Below, in pieces: positions 1 through 7,342 of a DNA stretch of 11,580 nucleotides. Source of the DNA: Azonexaceae bacterium (GTDB taxonomy: Bacteria; Pseudomonadota; Gammaproteobacteria; Burkholderiales; Rhodocyclaceae). Made by a program: the position numbers and the translations under genes. The notes beneath the pieces were generated by a model. That model did no database searches, was not told where the DNA came from, and saw only the letters and a program-made list of their open reading frames with translations. Position 1 is the stretch's first letter. Each line of letters begins with the position of its first letter. The DNA lies in NCBI GenBank assembly GCA_009469665.1, contig SSTB01000027.1, positions 1 through 11,580 on the forward strand, given 5' to 3'.

Positions 1-198
1 CGAGAGACTGCCGCCGGGAACCGGGATGCTGACTTCCTCGACATCCTTGGGCAACCGGAAATCGTGCTGGGAGGGCAGCGGCTCGCCGCGGAAGATGAGG
101 CTTTCCTGGGTCCACCAGATCCAGGCGACGAGGCCGACGTAGGCAAGGGCCAGAAGGAAGATCCCTCGCCCCGCCAGGCTGAGCAGGCTAGCCCTCAC
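1..198 (-). CDS. Alpha/beta hydrolase, N-terminal part only (runs off left edge)
   Basis: An open frame starts at a GTG (198-196) and runs without a stop to base 1, giving 66 residues. It begins MRASLLSLAGRGIFLLALAY, a hydrophobic stretch of about 20 residues (roughly 11-29) that looks like a signal anchor, followed by WTQESLIFRGEPLP and then a segment resembling a first beta strand (EEVSIPVPGG). This layout of one N-terminal membrane helix, then an aromatic/FR-P motif, then strands is typical of membrane-anchored alpha/beta hydrolases of the BEM46/ABHD13 kind; the nucleophile elbow would lie outside the window. The start overlaps the last 11 bases of the spoVR gene, which suggests cotranscription and translational coupling. 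The ribosome binding site is poor (only a GAGAAG-like stretch upstream), so the exact start is uncertain. The family call is from pattern memory of the N-terminus only. Confidence 0.6.
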   Translation of the reverse strand, partial: MRASLLSLAGRGIFLLALAYVGLVAWIWWTQESLIFRGEPLPSQHDFRLPKDVEEVSIPVPGGSLS

Positions 199-1711
199 GC
201 CGCCGCTTCTCGCTCTTCTTCTCGAACAGCAGGTTGACGTTTCCGCTGGGGAGCTGTTCTTCCAGCCGCACGGTGAAGCCCCACAGATAGGCCAGATGCT
301 CCAGGACCGATTCGGTCTCCGCCCCCAGGGGGCGGCGATCGTGCAGGAAATGGCGCAGGGTGAGGGAGCGGTCGCCCCGCAGGTCCACGTTCCAGACCTG
401 GATATTGGGTTCGCTGCTGCCCAGGTTGTACTGTTCTCCCAGGGTGCGGCGCAGGCTGCGGTAGCCTTGGTCGTCGTGGATGGCGTCGATGTGCAGGTGC
501 TTGCGCGTGTCGTCGTCGAGGATGGCGAAAAAGCGGAATTCCCGCATCAGCCGTGGCGAGAGGTACTGGGCGACGAAGCTCTCGTCCTTGAAGTTGCTGA
601 GGGCAAAGTTGAAAGTCTCGCGCCAATCGGACCCCGCGATGTCGGGGAACCACTCCCGGTCCTCTTCGTCCGGGGCCTCGCAGATGCGGCGCAGGTCTTT
701 CCACATGGCGAAGCCCAGGGCGTAGGGGTTGATGCCGGAATACCAGGGGCTGTTGTAGGGGGGCTGGTAGACGACGTTGGTGTGGGACTGGAGAAATTCG
801 ATCATGAAGCCGTCTGACAGCCGCCCCTCGTCGTAGAGGGTGTTGAGCAGGGTGTAGTGCCAGTAAGTGGCCCAGCCTTCGTTCATCACCTGGGTCTGGC
901 GTTGGGGATAGAAGTACTGGCCGATCTTGCGCACGATGCGCACCACTTCCCGCTGCCAGGGTTCCAGCAGAGGGGCGTTCTTTTCTACGAAGTACAGCAG
1001 GTTTTCCTCGGGCTCCTCGGGGAAGCGGCGCTCCTCTTCCTGCATCTCGACGACTTCCTGTTTCGGCAGGGTGCGCCAGAGGTCGTTGATCTGGGCCTGA
1101 AGATAGGCCTCCCGCTCCTTCTGGCGCAGGGTTTCCTTTTCCAGCGAGAGGCGGGGCGAGCGCTTGTAACGGTCGACGCCCAGGTTCATGAGGGCATGGC
1201 AGGCGTCCACCAGGCGCTCGACGGCTTCCGCGCCGTGGCGTTCCTCGCACTGGGCAATGTAGTTCTTGGCGAAGACCAGGTAATCGATGATGGCGTCGGC
1301 GCTGGTCCACTGGCGGAAGAGGTGATTGCCCTTAAAGAAGGAGTTGTGGCCATAGGCGGCGTGGGCGATCACCAGGGCCTGCATGGTGAGGGTGTTTTCC
1401 TCCATCAGGTAGGCGATGCAGGGGTCTGAATTGATGACAATCTCGTAGGCCAGGCCCATGTGGCCGCGCTTGTAGCGGTTCTCGGTTTCCAGGAAGTGCT
1501 TGCCGAAAGACCAGTGGTGGTAATAGACCGGCATGCCGATGGAAGCGTAGGCGTCCATCATCTGTTCGGCGGTGATGATTTCGAGCTGATGGCGATAGCA
1601 GTCAAGGCCGTAGTTGCGTGCCACGCGGCCGATTTCGGCGTCGTAGCGCTCTATGGCCTCGATGGTCCAGTCGGAGCCCTCGGCGATGGGGCGGATTTTC
1701 TTCTTGCTCAT
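188..1711 (-). CDS. spoVR: SpoVR/YcgB family protein
   Basis: The product has 507 residues, close to E. coli YcgB (about 510). Family traits visible are the N-terminal DWTIEAIERYDAEIGRVA segment, the PVYYHHWSFGKHF block (61-73), the conserved AHAAYGHNSFFKGNHLF block (116-132) with regularly spaced histidines, and MNEGWATYWHY in the middle, a histidine-rich pattern that could bind a metal. SpoVR was named in Bacillus for a role in the spore cortex, but the family is common in non-sporulating proteobacteria, where its biochemical role is unknown. The ATG at 1711 is preferred over the in-frame TTG at 1729 because GGGAG sits just upstream of it and the protein then starts MSKKKIRPIAEG. It lies 64 bases after the yeaH gene, and with prkA forms the conserved PrkA-YeaH-SpoVR set, so it probably works in the same stress response. 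No membrane segment or signal peptide is seen. Confidence 0.95.
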   Translation of the reverse strand: MSKKKIRPIAEGSDWTIEAIERYDAEIGRVARNYGLDCYRHQLEIITAEQMMDAYASIGMPVYYHHWSFGKHFLETENRYKRGHMGLAYEIVINSDPCIAYLMEENTLTMQALVIAHAAYGHNSFFKGNHLFRQWTSADAIIDYLVFAKNYIAQCEERHGAEAVERLVDACHALMNLGVDRYKRSPRLSLEKETLRQKEREAYLQAQINDLWRTLPKQEVVEMQEEERRFPEEPEENLLYFVEKNAPLLEPWQREVVRIVRKIGQYFYPQRQTQVMNEGWATYWHYTLLNTLYDEGRLSDGFMIEFLQSHTNVVYQPPYNSPWYSGINPYALGFAMWKDLRRICEAPDEEDREWFPDIAGSDWRETFNFALSNFKDESFVAQYLSPRLMREFRFFAILDDDTRKHLHIDAIHDDQGYRSLRRTLGEQYNLGSSEPNIQVWNVDLRGDRSLTLRHFLHDRRPLGAETESVLEHLAYLWGFTVRLEEQLPSGNVNLLFEKKSEKRRREG

Positions 1712-1779
1712 GGTGCTCCCGCCGGGCAAGCCGCCAGGGGCGAGGTGAAGGGGGGCGGGCGTGAGGGTGCGCCGCTCAT
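1708..1779 (-). other. Possible 23-codon coupling ORF between yeaH and spoVR
   Basis: A small frame begins MSGAPSRPPPFTSPLAACPA. Its ATG (1779-1777) overlaps the TGA of yeaH as ATGA, and its own TGA (1710-1708) overlaps the ATG of spoVR, also as ATGA. An AGAGG stretch lies 5 bases before its start. It would bridge the 64-base gap and allow ribosomes to pass from yeaH to spoVR. The proline- and alanine-rich composition is what GC-rich DNA gives by chance, so it may not be a real peptide; the double stop-start overlap is the only argument for it. Confidence 0.25.
1716..1720 (-). promoter_or_regulatory. Ribosome binding site of spoVR
   Basis: GGGAG on the minus strand, 4 bases before the ATG at 1711. 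It supports that ATG over the TTG six codons upstream, which has no comparable site. Confidence 0.55.
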
Positions 1780-3044
1780 GCTAGCCTCTTGTGGAATAGT
1801 TCCCGGAAGACGGGGTAGATGTCGGTGACCTCGCCGATGCGTTGCAGGGCGAAGCACTCCGGGTGGGTCTCCTGCAGCCGCTCGTATTCCAGCCACAGGT
1901 TCTGCGGTGCGCCCTCGGTGATTTCGATGTAGGCGAAGTACTGCACGCAGGGCAGGATGGACTCGCTGAGGATTTGCCGGCACAGGGGAGAGTCGTCGTT
2001 CCAGTTATCACCGTCCGAAGCCTGGGCGCCGTAGATGTTCCACAGGTTGGAGCTGTAGCGCTCGGCGATGATCTGCTGCATGAGCTTCAAGGCGCTGGAC
2101 ACGATGGTGCCGCCGGTTTCCCGGGAATGGAAGAAATTTTCTTCATCCACCTCTTCCGCCGCTGTGTGGTGGCGGATGAAAACTACCTCGATCTTCTCGT
2201 AATTGCGGTTCAGGAAGAGGTAGAGCAGCATGAAGAAGCGCTTGGCCATCTGTTTCTTCTGCTCGTCCATGGACCCGGACACGTCCATCAGGCAGAACAT
2301 CACTGCCTGGGTCGAGGGCTGGGGGATGCGGATGCGGTTGCTGAAGCGCAGATCGAAGGGGTCGATGAAGGGAATGGCCTCGCGGCGCGCCTTGAGGCAG
2401 GCGATTTCCCGCTCGATGCGCTCGATGCCCGGGTCGCCCGGCACGTCGCGCTTCAGGCGGTCGAGTTCCTCCTGCAATTCCCGCAGGCGGGCGGAATAGG
2501 GGCCGCCCACCGCCACCCGGCGGCCGGCGGCGCCGCGCATGGTGCGCACCAGATTGATATTGGTCGGCACCCCCGTCTGGGTATAGCCGGCCCGCACCCG
2601 CTTGTATTCATCCACCCGGGCGAGCTGGCGCTTCACCAGATTGGGCAGGGCCAGTTCGTCGAAGAAGATGTCGAGAAATTCGTCCCGGGTGAGGGTGAAG
2701 ACGAAATCGTCCTGGCCCTCCCCTTCATTGCTGGCCCGGCCTTTGCCCTGGCCGCTGCCGCCTCCCAGCGGTCGCTCGACCTGATCACCGGTATTGAAGC
2801 GGTCGTTGCCGGGATGGACCATGTCCCGCTTGCCCCCCCGGCCATGGCGGAAATGGGGTTCTGAGATGTCTTTGCCGGGGATGCCGATCTTCTCGCCGTT
2901 ATCCAGGTCGCGGATGCCCCGCCTGGCGATGGCGTCGGCCACCGATTTGCGAATCTGTCCCTTGAAGCGCTGGATGAACCGGCTCCGATTGATCGAACTC
3001 TTGTTCTTGCTGTCCTGCCGCCGATCGACGATGCGTACCGTCAT
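1776..3044 (-). CDS. yeaH: YeaH/YhbH family (DUF444) protein with VWA domain
   Basis: The product has 422 residues. The N-terminus MTVRIVDRRQDSKNKSSINR is characteristic of the family. Residues about 60-110 form a glycine- and charge-rich low-complexity stretch with ISEPHFRHG, as seen in relatives. The C-terminal half is a von Willebrand A domain with a metal-ion-dependent adhesion site: DVSGS at 254-258, the threonine of ETGGT at 309-313 and the acidic QASDGDN at 341-347. Such domains bind partners through a divalent metal. In E. coli YeaH is encoded next to the PrkA homologue YeaG and is thought to act with it; its precise function is not known. The ATG at 3044 has GGGAG 6 bases upstream; a start ten codons earlier would add residues not seen in the family. 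The gene starts 51 bases after prkA ends, so the two are very likely one transcript. Confidence 0.95.
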   Translation of the reverse strand: MTVRIVDRRQDSKNKSSINRSRFIQRFKGQIRKSVADAIARRGIRDLDNGEKIGIPGKDISEPHFRHGRGGKRDMVHPGNDRFNTGDQVERPLGGGSGQGKGRASNEGEGQDDFVFTLTRDEFLDIFFDELALPNLVKRQLARVDEYKRVRAGYTQTGVPTNINLVRTMRGAAGRRVAVGGPYSARLRELQEELDRLKRDVPGDPGIERIEREIACLKARREAIPFIDPFDLRFSNRIRIPQPSTQAVMFCLMDVSGSMDEQKKQMAKRFFMLLYLFLNRNYEKIEVVFIRHHTAAEEVDEENFFHSRETGGTIVSSALKLMQQIIAERYSSNLWNIYGAQASDGDNWNDDSPLCRQILSESILPCVQYFAYIEITEGAPQNLWLEYERLQETHPECFALQRIGEVTDIYPVFRELFHKRLA

Positions 3045-3050
3045 TGAGGA

Positions 3051-3055
3051 CTCCC
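3051..3055 (-). promoter_or_regulatory. Ribosome binding site of yeaH
   Basis: GGGAG on the minus strand with a 6-base spacer to the ATG at 3044. It fixes that start rather than the in-frame codon at 3074. Confidence 0.6.
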
Positions 3056-3095
3056 TGTGTCGGGCGCGAGGCACAGGCCACGCGCTCCCGGCCCA

Positions 3096-5018
3096 TCACG
3101 AAGACTTGCGTACCCGCAGATACCACTCGCACAGCAGGCGCACCTGTTTTTCGGTATAGCCCTTGGTGATCATGCGATTGACGAAATCCTGGTGCTTCTT
3201 CTGCTCGTCGGCGCTGGCCTTGGTGTTGAAGGAGATGACCGGCAGCAACTCCTCGGTGTTGGAAAACATCTTCTTTTCGATCACCGCCCGCAGCTTCTCG
3301 TAGCTGGTCCAGGACGGATTCTTGCCGTCGTGCTTGGCCCGGGCGCGCAGGACGAAATTGACCACCTCGTTGCGGAAGTCCTTGGGATTGCTGATGCCGG
3401 CCGGCTTCTCGATTTTCTCCAACTCGTCGTTCAGGGCCCCCCGGTCGAGGATTTCGCCGGTGTTCGGGTCGCGGAATTCCTGGTCTTGAATCCAGAAGTC
3501 GGCGTAGGTGACGTAGCGGTCGAAGATGTTCTGGCCGTATTCGGAATAACTTTCCAGGTAGGCGGTCTGGATTTCCTTGCCGATGAACTCGGCGTAGCGT
3601 GGGGAGAGGTATTCCTTGAGGAAGCGCAGATAGCGTTCCTCAATCTCGGGCGGGTACTGTTCCTGTTCGATCTGCTGCTCCAGGACGTACATCAGGTGTA
3701 CCGGATTGGCCGCCACCTCCCGGTGGTCGAAGTTGAAGACCTTGGAGAGAATCTTGAAGGCGAAGCGGGTGGACAGCCCGGTCATGCCCTCGTCCACCCC
3801 GGCGTAGTCGCGGTACTCCTGGTAGCTCTTGGCCTTGGGGTCGGTGTCCTTGAGATTTTCGCCGTCGTAGACCCGCATTTTGCTGTAGATGGAAGAGTTC
3901 TCCGGCTCCTTGAGGCGCGACAGGGCGGCGAACTGGGCCATCATGCGTAGAGTGTCCGGCGCGCAGGGGGCCTGGGAAAGCGACGAATTGACCAGCAGCT
4001 TTTCGTAGATGTGGATCTCGTCCGACACCCGCAGGCAGTACGGAACCTTGACGATATAAATGCGGTCGAGGAAAGCCTCGTTGTTGCGGTTGTTCTTGAA
4101 AGCCTGCCATTCCGCCTCGTTGGAGTGGGCCAGCACGAGCCCGTCGAAGGGGATGGCGCCGAAGCCCTCGGTGCCCTTGTAGTTCTGCTCCTGGGTGGCG
4201 GTGAGCAGGGGGTGCAGTACCTTGATGGGCGCCTTGAACATCTCGACGAATTCCAGGATGCCCCGGTTGGCGAGGCACAGGCCGCCGGAGTAGGAATAGG
4301 CGTCCGGGTCGTTCTGGGAATAGGTTTCCAGCTTCCTGATGTCGATCTTGCCCACCAGGCTGGAAATGTCCTGGTTGTTCTCGTCGCCCGGTTCGGTCTT
4401 GGAGACGGCGATCTGGGACAGCACCGAGGGGCGAATCTTCACCACCCGGAACTTGGTGATGTCGCCGCCGAATTCCTGCAGGCGCTTCACCGCCCAGGGG
4501 CTCATGATGGTGCCCAGGTAGCGGCGGGGGATGCCGTAATCCTCTTCCAGGATGGGGCCATCCTCATTGACGTTGAACAGGCCCAGGGGCGATTCATGCA
4601 CCGGCGAACCCTTGATGGCGTAGAAGGGCACCTTCTCGATGAGGGCCTTCAGCCGCTCTGCGAGTGAGGACTTACCCCCGCCGACCGGCCCAAGAAGGTA
4701 AAGAATCTGCTTCTTCTCCTCCAGGCCCTGGGCGGCGTGACGGAAGTAGGAAACGATGTTCTCGATCACCTCCTCCATGCCGTAAAACTCGCGGAAGGCG
4801 GGATAGAGCTTCATCATCTTGTTGGCGAAGATGCGCGAGAGCCGAGGTTCCAGCCGTGTATCGAGAAGTTCCGGCTCGCCAATGGCGATGAGCATGCGCT
4901 CGGCGACGCTGGCGTAGGCAGTGGGGTCGGTCTTGCACAGGTCGAGGTATTCCTGGACCGACATTTCTTCCTCTTGCGCGGCTTCGTAGCGGCTCTGGTA
5001 GCGGGCGAAGATCGACAT
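3096..5018 (-). CDS. prkA: PrkA family AAA-type serine protein kinase
   Basis: The product has 640 residues, matching E. coli YeaG (about 644). It starts MSIFARYQSRYEAAQEEEMS and carries the family's N-terminal AAA-like domain: Walker A GPVGGGKS at 110-117 with lysine 116, then the KGSPVHESPLGLF block, and LVLAHSNEAEW later in the domain. The C-terminal part holds the PrkA-type kinase-like region (ISNPKDFRNEVVNFVLRARA and after). PrkA proteins phosphorylate serine in other proteins in Bacillus and E. coli; protease activity has also been proposed for the Bacillus protein. It acts in the cytoplasm. E. coli yeaG is induced in stationary phase and nitrogen starvation. Start at 5018 is chosen because of the strong AGGAAGGAG site just upstream; an in-frame start 20 codons earlier lacks one. 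It is the first gene of the probable prkA-yeaH-spoVR operon. No broken motif is seen. Confidence 0.96.
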   Translation of the reverse strand: MSIFARYQSRYEAAQEEEMSVQEYLDLCKTDPTAYASVAERMLIAIGEPELLDTRLEPRLSRIFANKMMKLYPAFREFYGMEEVIENIVSYFRHAAQGLEEKKQILYLLGPVGGGKSSLAERLKALIEKVPFYAIKGSPVHESPLGLFNVNEDGPILEEDYGIPRRYLGTIMSPWAVKRLQEFGGDITKFRVVKIRPSVLSQIAVSKTEPGDENNQDISSLVGKIDIRKLETYSQNDPDAYSYSGGLCLANRGILEFVEMFKAPIKVLHPLLTATQEQNYKGTEGFGAIPFDGLVLAHSNEAEWQAFKNNRNNEAFLDRIYIVKVPYCLRVSDEIHIYEKLLVNSSLSQAPCAPDTLRMMAQFAALSRLKEPENSSIYSKMRVYDGENLKDTDPKAKSYQEYRDYAGVDEGMTGLSTRFAFKILSKVFNFDHREVAANPVHLMYVLEQQIEQEQYPPEIEERYLRFLKEYLSPRYAEFIGKEIQTAYLESYSEYGQNIFDRYVTYADFWIQDQEFRDPNTGEILDRGALNDELEKIEKPAGISNPKDFRNEVVNFVLRARAKHDGKNPSWTSYEKLRAVIEKKMFSNTEELLPVISFNTKASADEQKKHQDFVNRMITKGYTEKQVRLLCEWYLRVRKSS

Positions 5019-5024
5019 GCTGGA

Positions 5025-5033
5025 CTCCTTCCT
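5025..5033 (-). promoter_or_regulatory. Ribosome binding site of prkA
   Basis: AGGAAGGAG on the minus strand, 6 bases before the ATG at 5018. It is among the strongest sites in the window and decides the prkA start. Confidence 0.75.
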
Positions 5034-5089
5034 GGTTGTACCGCCGGCATCCTGCCGTGTGCGGGTTTGAATCCACATTCGTACAACGG

Positions 5090-5111
5090 TTCAACCGGAA
5101 ACCCGGTTGAA
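5090..5111 (-). repeat. Perfect 9-bp inverted repeat between the arginase fusion and prkA
   Basis: TTCAACCGG and CCGGTTGAA are separated by 4 bases, 16 bases after the stop of the arginase-aminotransferase gene and about 70 bases before prkA. It could be the terminator of the upstream gene, but the stem is followed by CCGTTGT rather than a run of T, so an intrinsic terminator is not well supported. An operator for the prkA operon is the other reading. A smaller CGGCA-TCC-TGCCG dyad lies at 5045-5057, closer to prkA. Confidence 0.55.
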
Positions 5112-5126
5112 GCGGGCGGTTTCACT

Positions 5127-7208
5127 CTACGCCGCCTGCGGTTGCCTCCCGGCCAAATCCTTCACGGTCTCGGCCAGACGGTCAAGCCCCCAGTCCAGTT
5201 CGCCACGGCGGAGGGTGAGCGGTGGCGCCAGGCGCAATACCGTGCCATGGGTGTCCTTGCTCAGGACGCCGTGTTCCAGGAGGCCCAGGGCCAGACGGCG
5301 TGCGTCGAGCCGCTGGGCATCGAGCTCGATGCCGGCGAACAGTCCTCTGCCTCGCACCGCCACGATGGCGGAACACTCCGCGGCCAGGGCGTTCAGGCGC
5401 TCCATCAGAATTTCGCCCAGAGCGGCGGAACGGGCGACCAGATCCTCGTCCTCCAGCACATCCAGGGCGGCCAGGGCTACGGCGGCGGCCAGCGGGTTGC
5501 CGCCGAAGGTCGAGCCGTGGTCGCCGGGTCGGAAGACGCCCATCACCGCCTCGTCGGCCAGAAAGGCGGAGACCGGCAGCAGGCCGCCGCCCAGGGCCTT
5601 GCCCAGGATGAGGCCGTCCGGCCGCACGCCATCGTGCTGGCAGGCCAGCAAGCGGCCGGTGCGTCCCAGGCCGGTCTGCACCTCGTCGGCGATGAGCAAT
5701 ACCTCGTGGCGGCGGCAGAGCGCCGCGCAGGCGGCCAGATAGCCCGGGGGCGGAACGACGATGCCGCCCTCGCCCTGGATGGGCTCCACCAGGAAGGCTG
5801 CCGTATGGGGCGTGATGGCAGCGGCCAGGGCCGCCGGATCGCCGTAGGGGATGCGCTTCATCCCGGGAGAGAAGGGGCCGAAGCCGCGGCGGTACTGGGG
5901 TTCGGACGACAGGCCCACCGCGGCCAGGGTGCGGCCGTGGAAATTGCCCTCGCAGGCGATGATTTCGGCCCTGTCCGGTGGGACGCCCTTCACTTCGTAG
6001 GCCCACTTGCGGGCGGCCTTGAGGGCCGTTTCCACCGCTTCGACGCCTGTGTTCATGGGCAGGGCGCGCTCATAGCCGGTGAGCAGGGTGAGGCGGCGCA
6101 GGAAGCGCGGCAGGCGGTCGTTGAAATAGGCTCGGGAGGTAACCGCCAGACGGCCGGCCTGCTCAGTCAGGGCGGCCAGCAGGCGGGGGTGGGCGTGGCC
6201 GAAGCTGGTGGCGGAATAGGCGGACATGAAATCGAGGTAGCGCCGCCCCTCCACGTCTTCCAGCCAGGCACCCTGGCCCCGGGCCAGGACCACCGGCAGG
6301 GGGGCGTAATTGCGGGCGCCGAAGCCCTCCTCCCAGCGCCGCAGCGTGGCAGCATCGGGGCGGGACACCGCCTCCGCCAGGGCCAGAATGAAGCGGGCCG
6401 TGGCACCCTGGGGGTCCAGGGCCGGGTCGAACTCCACGATCTCCAGGCCGACGCAACTGCGCTCCCGCAGCACGCCGGCCAGGCCGGCCAGCAATTCTTC
6501 GGCCGTGATCCCGTGGGGGACCGGCGTCGCAACGCCCGGAGCGGCGCCGGGGTCCACGGCATCCACGTCCAGGCTGATGCCCCAGGGGCCGGGGCCCAGT
6601 TCGTGGCGCGCTGCGGCGAAGACGGAGGTAAAGCCTCGCTCCCGCACCTCGGCCATGCAATGGATACGCACGCCCAGGCGGGTGAGCCGCTCCATCTCGG
6701 CCGATTCAAAGCTGCGGGCACCGATGACCACCACGCGGGACGGGTCCAGGAGGGGGCCGGGAATCGTGGCGAGAGGCGCTTCGCCTTCACCCAGCAAGGC
6801 GGCGAGGGGCATGCCGTGGGCGTTGCCGCTGGGGCTGCTGGCGGGGGTGTGGGCGTCGAGGTGGGCGTCGATCCAGATCAGGCCGGGGGCGGTGCCCAGG
6901 GCACGGCCGACGCCCTTCCAGGTGGCGGCGGCGAGGGAATGGTCGCCCCCCAGAACCAGGGGGCGGTCGGCCCGGGAGACGACCTCGGCGCATCGGCTGG
7001 CGAGGCGCTCCAGAATGGCGGCCAGGTCGTCCTGCCCTGCCAGCGCCAGGGCCTGCCACTCGGCTCCCAGGCCGTTGGCCCGCAGCCGTGCGACGAGACC
7101 GGCCCGGCCCAGGGGCGAGTCATCGGCAAGATGGGGATGGGGACCGCCGAGAAAACTTCCGACCGCGATGCACTGCACCGTCGGGTTCAGGGAGATCAGT
7201 TTGCGCAT
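5127..7208 (-). CDS. Arginase / ornithine aminotransferase fusion protein
   Basis: One 693-residue frame joins two enzymes. Residues about 1-285 are an arginase (ureohydrolase): GGDHS at 87-91, DAHLD at 114-118 and SLDVDAVDP at 212-220 supply the six expected manganese ligands (H90, D114, H116, D118, D214, D216); SGNAHG at 127-132 gives the arginase-type catalytic histidine H131. Residues about 293-690 are a class III PLP aminotransferase closely resembling ornithine aminotransferase RocD: NYAPLPV (300-306), LDFMSAYSA (325-333), NTG (386-388), NFHGRT (422-427), ADEVQTG (507-513) with D508, and LGKALGG (535-541) with the PLP lysine K537. Arginase yields urea plus ornithine; the second domain would transfer the ornithine delta-amino group to 2-oxoglutarate, giving glutamate and glutamate semialdehyde. 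The arginase N-terminus is divergent, and a usual substrate-contacting aspartate (RSLDEGE in Bacillus arginase) is E168 here. AGGAGG 6 bases upstream fixes the start. No signal peptide is seen. Confidence 0.93.
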   Translation of the reverse strand: MRKLISLNPTVQCIAVGSFLGGPHPHLADDSPLGRAGLVARLRANGLGAEWQALALAGQDDLAAILERLASRCAEVVSRADRPLVLGGDHSLAAATWKGVGRALGTAPGLIWIDAHLDAHTPASSPSGNAHGMPLAALLGEGEAPLATIPGPLLDPSRVVVIGARSFESAEMERLTRLGVRIHCMAEVRERGFTSVFAAARHELGPGPWGISLDVDAVDPGAAPGVATPVPHGITAEELLAGLAGVLRERSCVGLEIVEFDPALDPQGATARFILALAEAVSRPDAATLRRWEEGFGARNYAPLPVVLARGQGAWLEDVEGRRYLDFMSAYSATSFGHAHPRLLAALTEQAGRLAVTSRAYFNDRLPRFLRRLTLLTGYERALPMNTGVEAVETALKAARKWAYEVKGVPPDRAEIIACEGNFHGRTLAAVGLSSEPQYRRGFGPFSPGMKRIPYGDPAALAAAITPHTAAFLVEPIQGEGGIVVPPPGYLAACAALCRRHEVLLIADEVQTGLGRTGRLLACQHDGVRPDGLILGKALGGGLLPVSAFLADEAVMGVFRPGDHGSTFGGNPLAAAVALAALDVLEDEDLVARSAALGEILMERLNALAAECSAIVAVRGRGLFAGIELDAQRLDARRLALGLLEHGVLSKDTHGTVLRLAPPLTLRRGELDWGLDRLAETVKDLAGRQPQAA

Positions 7209-7214
7209 GGGGCG

Positions 7215-7220
7215 CCTCCT
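7215..7220 (-). promoter_or_regulatory. Ribosome binding site of the arginase/aminotransferase fusion
   Basis: AGGAGG on the minus strand with a 6-base spacer to the ATG at 7208. It supports translation of the arginase part as the true N-terminus of the fusion. Confidence 0.7.
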
Positions 7221-7342
7221 CTCCAGGCCTGGGGGTCTCTACCAGCTTAGACGAGAGTCGCCGGGGCCGGTTCGGAAGCTTTGCCGGACGGTCGAAATCC
7301 GCCCCCGGATGGCGTGCGGTGATCGGGGGGCCGGCCTCTGGC

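Noticed and set aside
5040..5060. Sigma-54 promoter before prkA
   Set aside because: GG and GC doublets with the correct 10-base spacing exist on the minus strand, but the surrounding bases (CGGCAG and CCGGC) fit the consensus poorly and the match would lie very close to the start codon.
6315..6360. The fusion as a sequencing or assembly error joining two genes
   Set aside because: The linker is in frame, there is no second ribosome binding site or start codon at the junction in the right place, and both domains are complete; read-level data would be needed for proof.
6333..7208. N-terminal half as an agmatinase or other ureohydrolase
   Set aside because: The SGNAHG block and the fusion to an ornithine-consuming enzyme favour arginase; agmatinase would yield putrescine, not the substrate of the second domain. 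Not fully excluded because residue 168 differs from typical arginases.
4737..7250. Very long open frame of 837 codons on the plus strand opposite the arginase fusion and prkA
   Set aside because: It runs antisense to two genes with clear motifs, its translation is low-complexity Gly/Ala/Gln-rich sequence without family features, and long antisense frames are expected in GC-rich DNA.
7209..7342. Terminator or promoter between hsdM and the arginase fusion
   Set aside because: No stem followed by a T-run and no convincing -35/-10 pair was seen; short GC-rich palindromes such as GGCCGGCC are expected at this composition.
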